Assembly: GCA_903906315.1 (NCBI GenBank)
Contig: CAIVJW010000255.1
Location: 1-64,000, forward strand
Reading direction: 5' to 3'
DNA length: 64,000 bases
Source: an uncultured delta proteobacterium
GTDB lineage: Bacteria > Myxococcota_A > Polyangia > Polyangiales > Polyangiaceae
Within the stretch, counting starts at the first letter, position 1. The number at the start of each line of letters is the position of its first letter. Of the stretch, positions 41,347 through 50,969 are shown piece after piece. The translations under genes were made by a program, and so were the position numbers. Under the pieces are notes generated by a model. The model was not told the origin of the DNA and ran no database searches. It saw only the letters and a program-made list of their open reading frames with translations.

Positions 41347-42531
41347 CTACGTCGCGACGGCGGCGCCCCGCGGCCGGATCGCGCCGACGTGTCGCCGGAT
41401 CTCGTCCACCCGCGCCTCCCAGCTCTCGCCGCGCATCGACTCGCTGCGATCGACGCGCGAACCCGGCGACGCAAGGGCGGCCTCGATCTCTCGCACGAAC
41501 CCCGCCGGATCGCGGCCGATGCGACAGGCGTCCCCGAGCACCTCGACCTCCGGGATCGCCGTCGACACGACGGGCAGGCCGGCGGCGAGGTACTCGCGCA
41601 CCTTGAGCGGGTTCGCGGCGAGCGTCACCTCGTTGATGGGGAACGGGAGCAGGCCGACGTCGAAGGCCTTGCAGTACCCGGGCAGCTCCGCGAAGGGCCT
41701 GCGGCCGAGGACGTGCACGTTCGGCATGCGAGCGAGGGCGCCCAGATCGGTCGCGACCTTGCCGATCAGCACGACGGACCCGCCGGGGAACGCGCGCGCG
41801 ACGTGCTCCAGCAGCGGCACGTCGAACCAGTCCGTGCCCATCAGCCCGAAGTAGCCGAGGATCGGCCGCGGCAGACGCGCGACGTCGGCGGGGATGGCGG
41901 TCTCCGGGTCGAGCGCCGTCCGGAAGCGCGCGAAGTCGACTCCGTGACGCACGAGCACGGTGCGCGGGTTCTCGCGCGCCTTCGCGTCGAAGAGCCGGCT
42001 CGCGGAGACGATGACGAGATCGGCCCTGCGCAGCAGGCGACGCTCGAGGTCGACCAGCGCGGCCTTCGGCACGCCCTCGAACGCGGTGTACTCATCGACG
42101 CAGTAGTAGATCACGAGGTCCTCGCCGAGCGTGCCCGCGACGAGCGCCGCCGCGGGGTTGAACACCCAGTTGATGGGCCGCGAAAAGCGGAGCGCGCGCA
42201 TCGCTCGCCCGACCTGCAGGCGCAAGAGGACGCGATTGAGCGCCTGCATCGACGGCACGCCATAGGCCGGGATCGCGAGCGGACTGAGCACGAAGAGGTT
42301 CTTCTCGACCTCGCGCACGGGCGTCGCGGCGGCGCGCAGCTTGTCGACGACCCGGCGGAGGTCGTGCGCCGACGCGCGCGGCGCGCGGTAGCCGATCGAG
42401 TTGACCCAGAGGACGCGGTTGTCGCGCGCGAGGATGCGCATCACGTGCGTCTTGGAGAGCGGATCACCCGTGAAGTCGTGGCTGAAGCACAGCATGTCGC
42501 GACCGCGGAGCGGGTCTTCCATGCGGAGCAT
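41347..42531 (-). CDS. glycosyltransferase, GT-B fold (GT1/GT4-like)
   Basis: 394 residues; an ATG three codons downstream (42522) is an equal alternative. N-terminal half: MLCFSHDFTGDPLSKTHVMRIL and NRVLWVNSIGYRAP. C-terminal nucleotide-sugar-binding half: GYFGLMGTDWFDVPLLE, VVLIGKVATDLGAL, NVHVLGRRPFAELPGY and PLKVREYLAAGLPVVST. The closing region matches GT4 family and TuaH-like enzymes of polysaccharide loci. It likely adds a sugar to the repeat unit in the cytoplasm. It is the outermost gene of the exopolysaccharide locus on this side. Confidence 0.9.
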   Translation of the reverse strand: MLRMEDPLRGRDMLCFSHDFTGDPLSKTHVMRILARDNRVLWVNSIGYRAPRASAHDLRRVVDKLRAAATPVREVEKNLFVLSPLAIPAYGVPSMQALNRVLLRLQVGRAMRALRFSRPINWVFNPAAALVAGTLGEDLVIYYCVDEYTAFEGVPKAALVDLERRLLRRADLVIVSASRLFDAKARENPRTVLVRHGVDFARFRTALDPETAIPADVARLPRPILGYFGLMGTDWFDVPLLEHVARAFPGGSVVLIGKVATDLGALARMPNVHVLGRRPFAELPGYCKAFDVGLLPFPINEVTLAANPLKVREYLAAGLPVVSTAIPEVEVLGDACRIGRDPAGFVREIEAALASPGSRVDRSESMRGESWEARVDEIRRHVGAIRPRGAAVAT

Positions 42532-42650
42532 TTACCACTATCGGCTCCTGGCCGCCGCGACCTCGCGCGAGCGCCGCCCAGGATCCGCGCCCCCTGGCAC
42601 GTTCGCCACGCGGGCCGCGTGCGCCGCCAGGTCGCCTGCGGAGGAGAGGG

Positions 42651-43865
42651 TCAGTTGCGCACGCAGTTGCCGTCCCAGACGATGGGCTGGCCCAGGTCGA
42701 CGACCTCCATGTCCTTCGGCTCGATCGCCGCGAGCGAGTACGAGTCGACGCCGAGCGCGGCCCACTTGTTCTTGGTCGCGCGGTCGCTCTGCGCCGTGAG
42801 CGCGATGTTGCCGCCGTCGGCCAGGAGCATGCCATACGTCTGCATCGCCTTGGCGATCACGCGCGCGCCAGGAGCGAGGATCTGCACCGGATAGCCGGCG
42901 CGCAGCCGGAGGCGCACGCCGTACGGCGGAGCGTTCGCACCGCCGGAGGTCGCGAACGTGGAGTGCGTCCCCGGGTGGACGTACGTGAGCTTGCGAATCC
43001 GGCTGTTCGGCAGGATGAAGCGGATGGCGTGGTCGAGGTGGCCCGACGCGACCTCGTCCGCCGAGAAGATCAGCGCCGCCACCGGGAACCCGCCGGCGTC
43101 GGCCGAGGTGCAGCCCTCGCCGCGCAGGGTCGGGCCGTACGCCTTCGTCAGGTCCCACACGGCCGTCGCTCCGCCCTCGAACGCGTTGCCCACGAGGTTC
43201 GCGCGCCACATCTCGTAGAGCTTCTTCGTGGGACCGTGCACGACGAGCAGGTGGCAGTCGCCGTTCATCGTGCACTCGTAGCCCGGCTCGCCCTCGAGCG
43301 CGCCGCCTGCGGGGACCGGGAACGGCACGGCGTCGCCGTCGGGAGCGTAGTAGTCGCCGGTCGGCGTGAAGCTCTTGAAGGGCGTGTTCGCGTCCGCGAA
43401 GAGCAGCTCGAGACTGAAGTCGATGCGCATCTGGCCGGTGCCCCAGCCGCCCGCCTGCTCGAGCCAGCCCATGACCGCGTCCGAGGTCGCGTCCTTCGCG
43501 AGCGCGTCGACCTTCTTCGTCCAGGGGTTCGGCGCCTCGAACAGCGCGCCCACGGCGCCACCGCCGGTCGACGCTGCGCCCCCCGCGCCGCCGGTCGACG
43601 CTGCGCCCCCTGCGCCGCCCGTCGACGCTGCGCCCCCTGCGCCGCCCGTCGACGCTGCGCCCCCCGCGCCGCCCGTCGACGCTGCGCCCCCCGCGCCGCC
43701 GGGACCGGTGGTCGTGCTCGACGTCGAAGCGCCGCCGGACGCCGTCGTCGCGGCGTGGCCGGCGCCGCCGACGACGCCGCTGCCGCCGAGCGCTCCCCCC
43801 GCACAGCCCTCGATGCAGATCAGCGAGCTTGTCCCGAGCCGCAGCAGCAGAGTCCCGGTGCGCAT
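42651..43865 (-). CDS. repeat-bearing lipoprotein, function unknown
   Basis: 404 residues from the ATG at 43865. The alternative GTG 12 codons upstream gives no better signal. The lipobox reads IEGC (about residue 21), an unusual but acceptable form. A Gly/Ala/Ser/Thr linker (about 25-100) contains five 9-residue repeats encoded by a 27-bp tandem repeat. The globular part (about 105-404) has a beta-rich region (FKSFTPTGDYY) and a segment GPTLRGEGCTSADAGGFPVA, then HLDHAIRFILP, YGVRLRLRAGYPVQILAP, AKAMQTYGMLLADGGNIALTA. Similar LxxAxxxYGxxxxDxG stretches occur in secreted actinobacterial and myxobacterial proteins of unknown role. Surface location is likely; activity unknown. Confidence 0.75.
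   Translation of the reverse strand: MRTGTLLLRLGTSSLICIEGCAGGALGGSGVVGGAGHAATTASGGASTSSTTTGPGGAGGAASTGGAGGAASTGGAGGAASTGGAGGAASTGGAGGAASTGGGAVGALFEAPNPWTKKVDALAKDATSDAVMGWLEQAGGWGTGQMRIDFSLELLFADANTPFKSFTPTGDYYAPDGDAVPFPVPAGGALEGEPGYECTMNGDCHLLVVHGPTKKLYEMWRANLVGNAFEGGATAVWDLTKAYGPTLRGEGCTSADAGGFPVAALIFSADEVASGHLDHAIRFILPNSRIRKLTYVHPGTHSTFATSGGANAPPYGVRLRLRAGYPVQILAPGARVIAKAMQTYGMLLADGGNIALTAQSDRATKNKWAALGVDSYSLAAIEPKDMEVVDLGQPIVWDGNCVRN
43567..43701 (-). repeat. 27-bp tandem repeat, five units, in lipoprotein linker
   Basis: GTCGAC recurs exactly every 27 bases (43567, 43594, 43621, 43648, 43675), each unit differing by at most a few bases. In frame, it encodes a Gly/Ala/Ser/Thr nonapeptide in the linker of the lipoprotein. 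Confidence 0.9.
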
Positions 43866-43938
43866 GGGGAGCAAGGTACGGACCCGGTCGACGGGTCGCA
43901 AGGCGTCGGACCGGCCGCCGACCGCCCGTCCGTCCCCG

Positions 43939-45336
43939 TCAGGCGAGCGACGAGGCGGACGCTCGGGCGCCCGACCAGCGCTCGAGGTCGGCGAGCGCGC
44001 GGGTGGCCATCTGCTCGTAGCGAAGGCGCTTGTCGAGCTTCTTCGGCGCGTCGTCGAGAGGCGGCAGGTGCGCCCAGGTGACGTTCGACGGCTGGTACTT
44101 CGCCTTTCCGAGGGGCGCGCGGCCGAGGTGCGTCAGGACGCCCCCGAGCGCCGTCGTCGGCGGCGGCGGGCACGGCGCGGCGCCCCGCAGGCGGTCGGCG
44201 AGCAGGAGCCCGCAGAGGAAGCCCGCGGCCGCGCTCTCGACGTAGCCCTCGACGCCGGCCACCTGCCCCGCGAGGAACACGCCAGGCAGCGCGCGGAGCT
44301 GCATCGACTCGTCGAGCAGCGCCGGCGCGTCGACGAACGTGTTGCGGTGCACGGATCCGAAGCGCAGGAACTCGGCCTGCTCGAGGCCCGGAATCGTGCG
44401 GAACACGCGCAGCTGGTCGGGGATCTTCATCCGCGTCTGGAAGCCGACGAGGTTGTACGCGGTCGCCGCCGCGTCCTCCTGGCGCAGCTGGATGACGGCG
44501 TACGGCCGCCGACCCGTGCGCGGGTCGACCAGGCCGACCGGCTTCATCGGGCCGAAGGCGAGCGTGCGGGGGCCGCGCTCGGCCATGACCTCGCAGGGCA
44601 GGCAGCCCTCGAAGTAGCGCGCCTTCTCGAACTCGCGTGGCGCCACCTTCTCGGCGTCGACGAGCGCGCCCACGAATGCGAGGTAGCCGTCCTTCTCGAA
44701 CGGGCAGTTGACGTAGGCCTCGTCGCCGAGATCGGTCGCGTCCGCCGACGACTCGGTGGCCTCCCCCGCCGCCGACGGCGCGGCGCCCTTGCCCCAGCGC
44801 GACTGCTTCCAGACCTTCGACCGGTCGATCGAGTCGGCCGCGACGATGGGCGCGATCGCGTCGTAGTACGCGAGGTTCTCCGCGCCGACGGCGCGCGCGA
44901 GGTCGGCCGCGAGCGCGTCGCTCGTGAGCGGGCCCGTCGCGATCACCACGGGCCGGTCGGAGGGGATCTCCGTGACCTCGCCGTGCTGCACCTCGATGAG
45001 CGCGTGCGCGCGCACCGCCGCGGTCATCTCCTCGCTGAACCGCTCGCGATCGACCGCGAGCGCGCCGCCCGCGGGCACGGCCGTGCGGTCGGCCACGCGC
45101 ATCACGAGCGAACCCGACCTGCGCAGCTCCTCCTTGAGCAGCCCGACCGCGTTCGTCAGCGAGGCGCCGCGCAGCGAGTTGGAGCACACGAGCTCCGCGA
45201 GCCCGTCACCGTGCTGCGCCGGCGTCCGCTTGCCCGGCTTCATCTCGACCAGGCGGACCGAGACTCCGCGCTCGGCCAGTTGCCACGCGGCCTCGCACCC
45301 CGCGAGGCCGCCGCCGACGATCAGGACGTCCGCCAC
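43939..45336 (-). CDS. trmFO: FAD/folate-dependent tRNA (uracil-54-C5)-methyltransferase TrmFO
   Basis: 465 residues. It makes ribothymidine-54 in the T loop of tRNA using methylene-tetrahydrofolate and FADH2. N-terminal FAD motif [17 protein letters not shown], then [48 protein letters not shown] and the late [25 protein letters not shown] and [19 protein letters not shown], all family hallmarks. A variable insert (about 180-200, Ala/Ser-rich) and a short Ala/Ser tail after RWSG are present. The start lies three bases after the topA stop, so the two genes are co-transcribed with dprA, an arrangement conserved widely in bacteria. Confidence 0.96.
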   Translation of the reverse strand: MADVLIVGGGLAGCEAAWQLAERGVSVRLVEMKPGKRTPAQHGDGLAELVCSNSLRGASLTNAVGLLKEELRRSGSLVMRVADRTAVPAGGALAVDRERFSEEMTAAVRAHALIEVQHGEVTEIPSDRPVVIATGPLTSDALAADLARAVGAENLAYYDAIAPIVAADSIDRSKVWKQSRWGKGAAPSAAGEATESSADATDLGDEAYVNCPFEKDGYLAFVGALVDAEKVAPREFEKARYFEGCLPCEVMAERGPRTLAFGPMKPVGLVDPRTGRRPYAVIQLRQEDAAATAYNLVGFQTRMKIPDQLRVFRTIPGLEQAEFLRFGSVHRNTFVDAPALLDESMQLRALPGVFLAGQVAGVEGYVESAAAGFLCGLLLADRLRGAAPCPPPPTTALGGVLTHLGRAPLGKAKYQPSNVTWAHLPPLDDAPKKLDKRLRYEQMATRALADLERWSGARASASSLA

Positions 45337-45339
45337 CCG

Positions 45340-47937
45340 TCAGGTGGCCGGCCGGGCGCGGCTCACGCGCGCCGGCTTCTCCGCGGGGGCCTTCTTGGCG
45401 GGTGCCGCGGCCTTCTTCGTCGAAGCCACCTTCGCGGCGACCTTCGGCTCGGGCGGCGCGGGCAACCGCGGCACGGGCAGCCGCGGCGGGGGCGCGACCT
45501 CGGTCGAGGCCTCGGCCGACTCGTCGCCGCCGTCGGCTCCCTCGCCGACGACCTGCCCCTCGAGATCGGGCGCCTCGCGCTTGTAGCCGCACTCCTTCTT
45601 CGCGCAGAGGAGCATCGGCTTCTTGCCCCCCGTCCGCGTCAGGAAGAGCGCCCCGCAGTCCGGGCACGGCTCGGCGACCGGGCGCGCCCAGAGCTTGAAC
45701 TCGCACTTCTGCTCGGCGGCGTAGTTGGAGCAGCCGTAGAAGGTCTTGCCGCCCTTCTTGCGCGATCGCACTTCGATCATGTCGCCGCCGCACTGCGGGC
45801 AGGCGACGCCGAGCGGAACGGGGCGCGCGTTCTTGCAGGCCGGGTAGCCGGTGCACGACAGGAACTCGCCGTAGCGGCCCGTCTTGATGACCATCGGCTT
45901 GCCGCACTTGTCGCACGCGATGTCGGTCGGGCGCGCCTCGGCCGCGGACTGGCCGTCGAGCGAGAGGTTCTTCGTGCCCTTGCACTTCGGGTACTGCGTG
46001 CAGCTCAGGAACCAGCCCTTTTTGCCCCACTTCTTGAGCATGGGCGAGCCGCACTCGTCGCAGACGACGTCGGTCTCCTCGGACGCCGGCCGCCACGCGG
46101 CGAGCTTCTTCGAGCGCTCGAGCTGCTCGCGGAAGCGCTTGTAGAAGCGCTTGAGCAGCGCGACGCGCTCGAGCTTGCCCGCGCCGACCTCGTCGAGGTC
46201 CTCCTCCATCTGGGCGGTGAAGCCCGGATCCATGAAGTCGAGGTCGCTCTTCACGAGGCCGTCGACGATGAGCTTGCCGAGCATCGTGGGCTGCAGACCG
46301 CCGCCCGACAGCTTCTCGACGTAGGCGCGCTGCTGCACCTTGGAGATGATCTCGGCGTACGTCGACGGGCGGCCGATGCCGCGCTTCTCGAGCTCGCGCA
46401 CGAGCGATCCCTCGTTGAAGCGCGCCGGCGGCTGCGTGAACTTCTGCTCGGTCACCACGCCCGGCGGGGCGGACAGCGAAAGCGCCTCGCCCTCGTTCAG
46501 GTCCGGCAGCATCGCGGACTCGTCCTCCTCGAGCGGGACCGGTGCGACGGCTCCCTTGGCCGCGATGGCCGGCGCCGCCTCGGCCGCGCCGTCGCCGCCG
46601 GGGGCCGCGCCCTCGCCCTCGTCCTCGCCGGCGAACTCGCGCTGGCCCTCGGTGACCTCGAGCCAGCCGCTCCACTTGAGGATGCGGCCCGTGGCGCGCA
46701 GGCCGTAGGCGGCGTGCGCGGGGCCGCTGCGCGTCGGCGTCGCCTCGATGTCGGCCGTCGTGCGGTCGTAGACCGCGGGCGTCATCTGCGAGGCGACGAA
46801 GCGGTTCCAGATGATCTTGTAGAGCTTGTACTGGTCGTCGCGCAGGTACTTGCGGACCGACTCGGGGTGCAGGTCCACGCTCGTCGGACGGATGGCCTCG
46901 TGGGCGTCCTGCGCCGACTTCTTCGACTTGTAGACGTTCGGCTTCTCCGGCAGGTGCGGCGCACCCCAGTGTTTCTCGATGAAGCCGCGCGCGTCCGCGA
47001 GCGCGTCGTCCGAGATGCGCGTCGAGTCCGTACGCATGTAGGTGATGAGGCCGACCGGGCCGCCGTCGCGCTTGAGGTCGATGCCCTCGTAGAGCGCCTG
47101 CGCGATCTGCATCGTGCGCTTGGCGCCGAAGTGCAGGTAGCTCGTCGCGTCCTGCTGGAGCTTGGACGTCGTGTACGGCGCGGGCGGGTTGCGCTTCTGC
47201 TCGCGGCGCGTGACCTTCGCGACCCGGTAGCCCGCCGTCTCGAGGTCGGCGCGGATCGCGGCGGCCTGATCGCCGTTCGTGACCTCGATCTTCTGCCCGG
47301 AGGCGGAGGCGAGGCGCGCGAGGAAGCCGGCGCGCCCGAGCGGGGAGAGCCCCGCGCCGACGTTCCAGTACTCCTCGGCGATGAAGGCCTCGACCTCGCG
47401 CTCGCGGTCGACGATGAGGCGGAGGGCGACCGACTGCACGCGGCCGGCGGAGAGGCCGAACGCGAGCTTGTTCCACACGAGCGCCGAGACGTCGTAGCCG
47501 ACGATGCGGTCGAGCACGCGGCGAGCGCGCTGCGCGTCGTAGAGCGCGACGTCGAGATCACGCGGGTGGCTGACGCCGAAGTCGACGCCCTTCTTCGTGA
47601 TCTCGTTGAACTCGACGCGCGTGACCTTGAGCTTCGCGTCGCGGATCTCGTCGGCGATGTGGAAGGCGATGGCCTCGCCCTCGCGATCGGGGTCGGTCGC
47701 GAGCAGGACTTCGTCGACCTTCTTCGCGGCGGCCTTGAGCTCGGCGAGGACCTTCTCCTTGCCCTCGATGACCTCGTACTTCTCGGTGAAGTCGTTGGCG
47801 ACGTCGACGGCGCCCTGGCTCTTCGGCAGGTCCTTCACGTGGCCCTTCGAGGCGACCACCTCGTACCCCGCGCCGAGGTACTTCTTGATGGTCTTCGCCT
47901 TGGCCGGCGACTCCACGATGACGAGCGTCTTGGCCAT
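45340..47937 (-). CDS. topA: DNA topoisomerase I (type IA)
   Basis: 865 residues, start ATG with AAGG upstream. It relaxes negatively supercoiled DNA through a tyrosine-DNA covalent intermediate. N-terminal Toprim domain (KTLVIVESPAKAKTIKKYLG, DPDREGEAIAFHI), the type IA core with catalytic Tyr in ITYMRTDSTRISDDAL at about 300, and DAHEAIRPT. Four C-terminal C4 zinc ribbons (about 618-790: CDECGSPM, CDKCGKPM, CPQCGGDM, CPDCGALF). A Lys/Ala/Pro tail (about 815-865) ends in ARVSRARPAT; such basic tails increase DNA affinity in some high-GC bacteria. A Gly/Ala/Glu-rich insert is seen at about 430-470. Confidence 0.97.
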   Translation of the reverse strand: MAKTLVIVESPAKAKTIKKYLGAGYEVVASKGHVKDLPKSQGAVDVANDFTEKYEVIEGKEKVLAELKAAAKKVDEVLLATDPDREGEAIAFHIADEIRDAKLKVTRVEFNEITKKGVDFGVSHPRDLDVALYDAQRARRVLDRIVGYDVSALVWNKLAFGLSAGRVQSVALRLIVDREREVEAFIAEEYWNVGAGLSPLGRAGFLARLASASGQKIEVTNGDQAAAIRADLETAGYRVAKVTRREQKRNPPAPYTTSKLQQDATSYLHFGAKRTMQIAQALYEGIDLKRDGGPVGLITYMRTDSTRISDDALADARGFIEKHWGAPHLPEKPNVYKSKKSAQDAHEAIRPTSVDLHPESVRKYLRDDQYKLYKIIWNRFVASQMTPAVYDRTTADIEATPTRSGPAHAAYGLRATGRILKWSGWLEVTEGQREFAGEDEGEGAAPGGDGAAEAAPAIAAKGAVAPVPLEEDESAMLPDLNEGEALSLSAPPGVVTEQKFTQPPARFNEGSLVRELEKRGIGRPSTYAEIISKVQQRAYVEKLSGGGLQPTMLGKLIVDGLVKSDLDFMDPGFTAQMEEDLDEVGAGKLERVALLKRFYKRFREQLERSKKLAAWRPASEETDVVCDECGSPMLKKWGKKGWFLSCTQYPKCKGTKNLSLDGQSAAEARPTDIACDKCGKPMVIKTGRYGEFLSCTGYPACKNARPVPLGVACPQCGGDMIEVRSRKKGGKTFYGCSNYAAEQKCEFKLWARPVAEPCPDCGALFLTRTGGKKPMLLCAKKECGYKREAPDLEGQVVGEGADGGDESAEASTEVAPPPRLPVPRLPAPPEPKVAAKVASTKKAAAPAKKAPAEKPARVSRARPAT

Positions 47938-48065
47938 TCAGAAACCTTCCGACCTCTTCGAGAGCGAGCGAGCGGCGCGCAGCGATCCGTCCGGGCGGCG
48001 CGGCGAGCGCGCGCGAGCGGCCTCCCGCGAACCGAAAGGTGCGTGCGCCGTGCTGGATTTGGTGC

Positions 48066-49052
48066 TCATGAACGACTGACCCGCCGAAAGAACCCGGCGG
48101 GCCCCTCTACTACTACGGCGGCGAGAGTCAACGTCAAGAGCGCCTCCGTGACCGCCGGGAGCCCCAGCCCGGTCGCCTCGCAGACGCCGTCGAGGTGCGT
48201 CGGCTCACGCTCGATCGCGGCGAGGATCGCTCGCTCCGCGGGGGAAAGAGGGGCGTTCTGCAAGCGCTCGTCGAGGGGCCGGGCGCCCGACGGGCCGGCC
48301 GGAGCGGTGCTCGTCGGGCGCGCGCCGCGTGCGGGCGAGGGGGCGCGGCTGGCGCGACCGCGCGAACGCACCGGCGCGGGCGGCAGCGCGAGCAGCGCGA
48401 GCTGCGCCGGGTCCGAGAGCGCGCGCACGACGTCCTCCGCGTCGCGGATCGCGATCGCCCCGCCGCGCGCGAGCTCCTCGGCGCACCCGCGGCCGCGCGG
48501 ATCCCAGGGCGCGTGCGGCACCACGAACAGGGGGCGCCCGAGCCGACGCGCCGCCGCCGCCGTGGATCGCGCCCCGCTGACGAGGCCGGCCTCGACGAGG
48601 ACCGTGGCGACCGTGAGCGCAGCGAGGACCTGGTTGCGAAGCAGGAACGTCGCCGGCATCGGCGGCGTGTCGTCCGGCAGCCGAGCGACGATCGCGCCGC
48701 CTGCGGCGACGACGCGCGCGTAGAGCGGCGCATGCTCGCGCGGGTACGGGCGCGCGAGGCCGCCGCCCACGACGACGACGGTGGGGGCGCCAGCCTCGAG
48801 CGCGGCCTCGTGCGCGGCCGCGTCCACGCCGCGCGCGCCACCCGACCAGACCGAGAAGCCTGCGTCGGAGAGGCCGAGGGCGAGCGCGCGGGTGAAGGCG
48901 AGCGCGGCTTCGGAAGGCTCGCGCGTGCCGACGACGGCCACGCCGCGCGCCGCGGGGAGCGCGCCGCAGAGGTAGAGGGGAGGCGGACCGTCGAGCGCGG
49001 CGAGCGCGACGGGCCAGCCCGGGGCATGGGGCTCGAACAAGGTGCTTCGCAC
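48066..49052 (-). CDS. dprA: DNA processing protein DprA
   Basis: 328 residues. DprA loads RecA on incoming single-stranded DNA during transformation. Rossmann-like DprA domain: GVAVVGTREPSEAAL, SGGARGVDAAAHEAAL, VVVVGGGLARPYPREH, LLRNQVLAALTVATVLVEAG and GRPLFVVPHAPWDPRGRG. A disordered Arg/Pro/Ala linker (about 225-260) leads to a C-terminal winged-helix region (about 268-328: LSPAERAILAAIEREPTHLDGVCEATGLGLPAVTEALLTL). It begins the dprA-topA-trmFO run, 128 bases upstream of topA. No other competence gene is in the window. Confidence 0.92.
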   Translation of the reverse strand: MRSTLFEPHAPGWPVALAALDGPPPLYLCGALPAARGVAVVGTREPSEAALAFTRALALGLSDAGFSVWSGGARGVDAAAHEAALEAGAPTVVVVGGGLARPYPREHAPLYARVVAAGGAIVARLPDDTPPMPATFLLRNQVLAALTVATVLVEAGLVSGARSTAAAARRLGRPLFVVPHAPWDPRGRGCAEELARGGAIAIRDAEDVVRALSDPAQLALLALPPAPVRSRGRASRAPSPARGARPTSTAPAGPSGARPLDERLQNAPLSPAERAILAAIEREPTHLDGVCEATGLGLPAVTEALLTLTLAAVVVEGPAGFFRRVSRS

Positions 49053-49236
49053 GCCGGTATGTCGACGCGAGCCGCCCGCGAGTTGCGCGCGCGATGCGAA
49101 ATCGTCAGCGTCGCGGGTCCGCGGCGCAGACGCTGCGCGATCACGGCGGCCGCGCCCCGTCGAACCTGCGCGCGGCCCCGCCCCGTGGCGTCCGGTCGCG
49201 CGGATCGACCTGCCGCGGCTGGCTAGCGGCCGCGCG

Positions 49237-50883
49237 TCACGCGACCGCGCGACGCCGGCGCGCGCCCCGCGACGCCGCGATCCCGATCACCAGCAGCGCG
49301 ATCGCGCTCCGCGCAGCGTCATCGCTCGACGCGCCCTGCGCGGCGACCGAGCAGCCCGAGTCCTCGCCGCTCGCAGCCGGCGCCGCCGTCACGCCAGCAG
49401 GCCAGCCCCCCGCGCTCGAAGCGCCACCGGTGCCCGACGACGCCCCGCCCTGCCCCACCGCGCCGCCCGCGCCGCCCGCACCGTGGCCGCCGGTGCCGCC
49501 GCCTCCGGTGCCGCCGCCGCAGCCTGCGCCGTCGACGCACGCCTCGCCCTTCGCCGCGCAGTCGACCTCGGCGTACACGCCCTTCGCGCACGTCCTCCAC
49601 AAGGCGCCCTCGCAGGTGGCCGAGTCCGGTGACGCGCAGCGGTCGTCGAGGCAGAGCGCCTCCGCGCAGTGCGCGCCGGCCGGGCATGCCGCCTCGGTGT
49701 AGGCTCCGTCCTTGCACGTGCCCAGCGCGCCGTTCGCGGTGCAGAGGCTCGCGTGCGGGCCCGCGGTGCAGCGCGGGTCCATGCACCCCGCGCCGAGCGC
49801 GTCCGTGCCGCAGAGGTAGCCGAAGAAACCGCAATCGCCCCCGCCAAACACGCCGTCGTTGCAGCTCTCGACGTGCGTCGCGTCCGTGCAACGCGCGCCG
49901 TTGCCGTCGGCGTTCGGGCACTTCATGTCGACGCAGAAGGCGTAGTCGCCGTCCTCCTGGCACGTCGCGCCGAACTTGGAGCAGTCGCCCGGCGCCTTGT
50001 GCAGGCCGGCCTCGCACGTGTGGAGGACGTTGCCCTCGCAGAAGCGGCCGTTCGCGACCTTGCACGTCGGGTCGAGGTCCGGGTTGTAGATCACGCCGAG
50101 GTGGTTCGCGACGACGCGAGGCGTGCCGTCGGACGGGTTGTTCTTCACCTTGCCGTCGACGACGAGCGTCGAGCTGCCGCCGCCGTCGAGCATCACCGCG
50201 TCCTGGCAGCCGAAGCCGACCAGGAGGGCGCGCGTCTCGTCGCACGTCATGCCGAGCGCGACGTCGGTGCGGCCGTCGACGACCACGAGCCGGAGGTGCA
50301 CGCCGTCGGGCTCGAGGCACGCGGCGCTGCGCGGGTTGCGCTTGGCGTCGTAGCAACCGCCGGTCGCGACGCCGCCCTGCACGAGCGGGACGCCGTTCGC
50401 GCCGATCGCCTGGAAGAAGCGGTACGGCCTCCGCGTCGGGTCCGCGAACCACCAGGCCGTCGACAGGATCTGCTCGATTCCGAGCGTGCACTTCTTGCCG
50501 ATCGTGCAGCCGATGAAGCCCCACTGGCTGGCGAGCGCCGGGTCGGTCAGGTGCGAGTGCCACATCGCGCCCTCGGAGATCGCGAGCCCGACGGGGGTCG
50601 TCGCGTCGGACCAGTCGCCGTTGATCGCGACGAACGCGCCCGCGTTCTTGGCGAACGTCGGGGTCGTCACGTGGCGCTCGACGTTCAGCTCGCCCGACGA
50701 GCTGTGCAGGGCGAGGTTCGGCGACGACAGGTCGACGCGCGCCGCCCAGAGGTCCTGCGGCTCCGGGGTCGTGCGGTGCAGGATCTCGACCCCGGGAGCC
50801 GGGGTCGTCACGACGTCGCCCGCGCGGGACGTGGCGGGGATCACGAGCGCTGCGAGGACGACGGCGAGCGTGGCGGTGCGCAT
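49237..50883 (-). CDS. phosphodiester glycosidase-like protein with Cys modules and MYXO-CTERM
   Basis: 548 residues. Signal peptide about 1-21. The NAGPA/phosphodiester glycosidase domain (about 40-275) includes FVAINGDW, LRLVVVDGRTDVALGM, the diagnostic AVMLDGGGSSTLVVDG and NHLGVIY. A Cys-rich region follows (about 285-455) with about 24 Cys in repeating CxxGxxxxC units (GRFCEGNVLHTCEAG, TCEGALWRTCAKG). A Gly-rich linker (GGGTGGGGTGGHG) leads to a Gly-Ser-Gly-type MYXO-CTERM tail: Cys in DSGCSVAA, helix AIALLVIGIAA, and RRRR. It is probably exported and anchored at the cell surface by a myxosortase, and may remove sugars linked through phosphodiesters. Confidence 0.88.
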   Translation of the reverse strand: MRTATLAVVLAALVIPATSRAGDVVTTPAPGVEILHRTTPEPQDLWAARVDLSSPNLALHSSSGELNVERHVTTPTFAKNAGAFVAINGDWSDATTPVGLAISEGAMWHSHLTDPALASQWGFIGCTIGKKCTLGIEQILSTAWWFADPTRRPYRFFQAIGANGVPLVQGGVATGGCYDAKRNPRSAACLEPDGVHLRLVVVDGRTDVALGMTCDETRALLVGFGCQDAVMLDGGGSSTLVVDGKVKNNPSDGTPRVVANHLGVIYNPDLDPTCKVANGRFCEGNVLHTCEAGLHKAPGDCSKFGATCQEDGDYAFCVDMKCPNADGNGARCTDATHVESCNDGVFGGGDCGFFGYLCGTDALGAGCMDPRCTAGPHASLCTANGALGTCKDGAYTEAACPAGAHCAEALCLDDRCASPDSATCEGALWRTCAKGVYAEVDCAAKGEACVDGAGCGGGTGGGGTGGHGAGGAGGAVGQGGASSGTGGASSAGGWPAGVTAAPAASGEDSGCSVAAQGASSDDAARSAIALLVIGIAASRGARRRRAVA

Positions 50884-50969
50884 GGTCCAGAGCTACCCGC
50901 ACCTGCCGCGGGTGCCAAGGCTCGAAACCGGGCTCCAGGCCCCCGAGACCGGCGACGCGAACCGCGCGT

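Noticed and set aside
38904-41474. 856-codon minus-strand frame
   Set aside because: Shadow of the DUF4091-like gene; Arg/Asp-rich and without domains, whereas the plus-strand frame has a signal peptide and the DUF4091 region.
43567-43701. Possible CRISPR array
   Set aside because: The repeats are directly contiguous without spacers and stay in frame inside a lipoprotein gene, so they are a coding tandem repeat.
43366-48723. 1785-codon open frame on the plus strand
   Set aside because: It lies antisense to the repeat lipoprotein, trmFO, topA and dprA, all strongly supported. Its sequence is Arg/Leu/Ala/Asp/Glu-biased without domains. Long antisense frames are expected at this G+C content.
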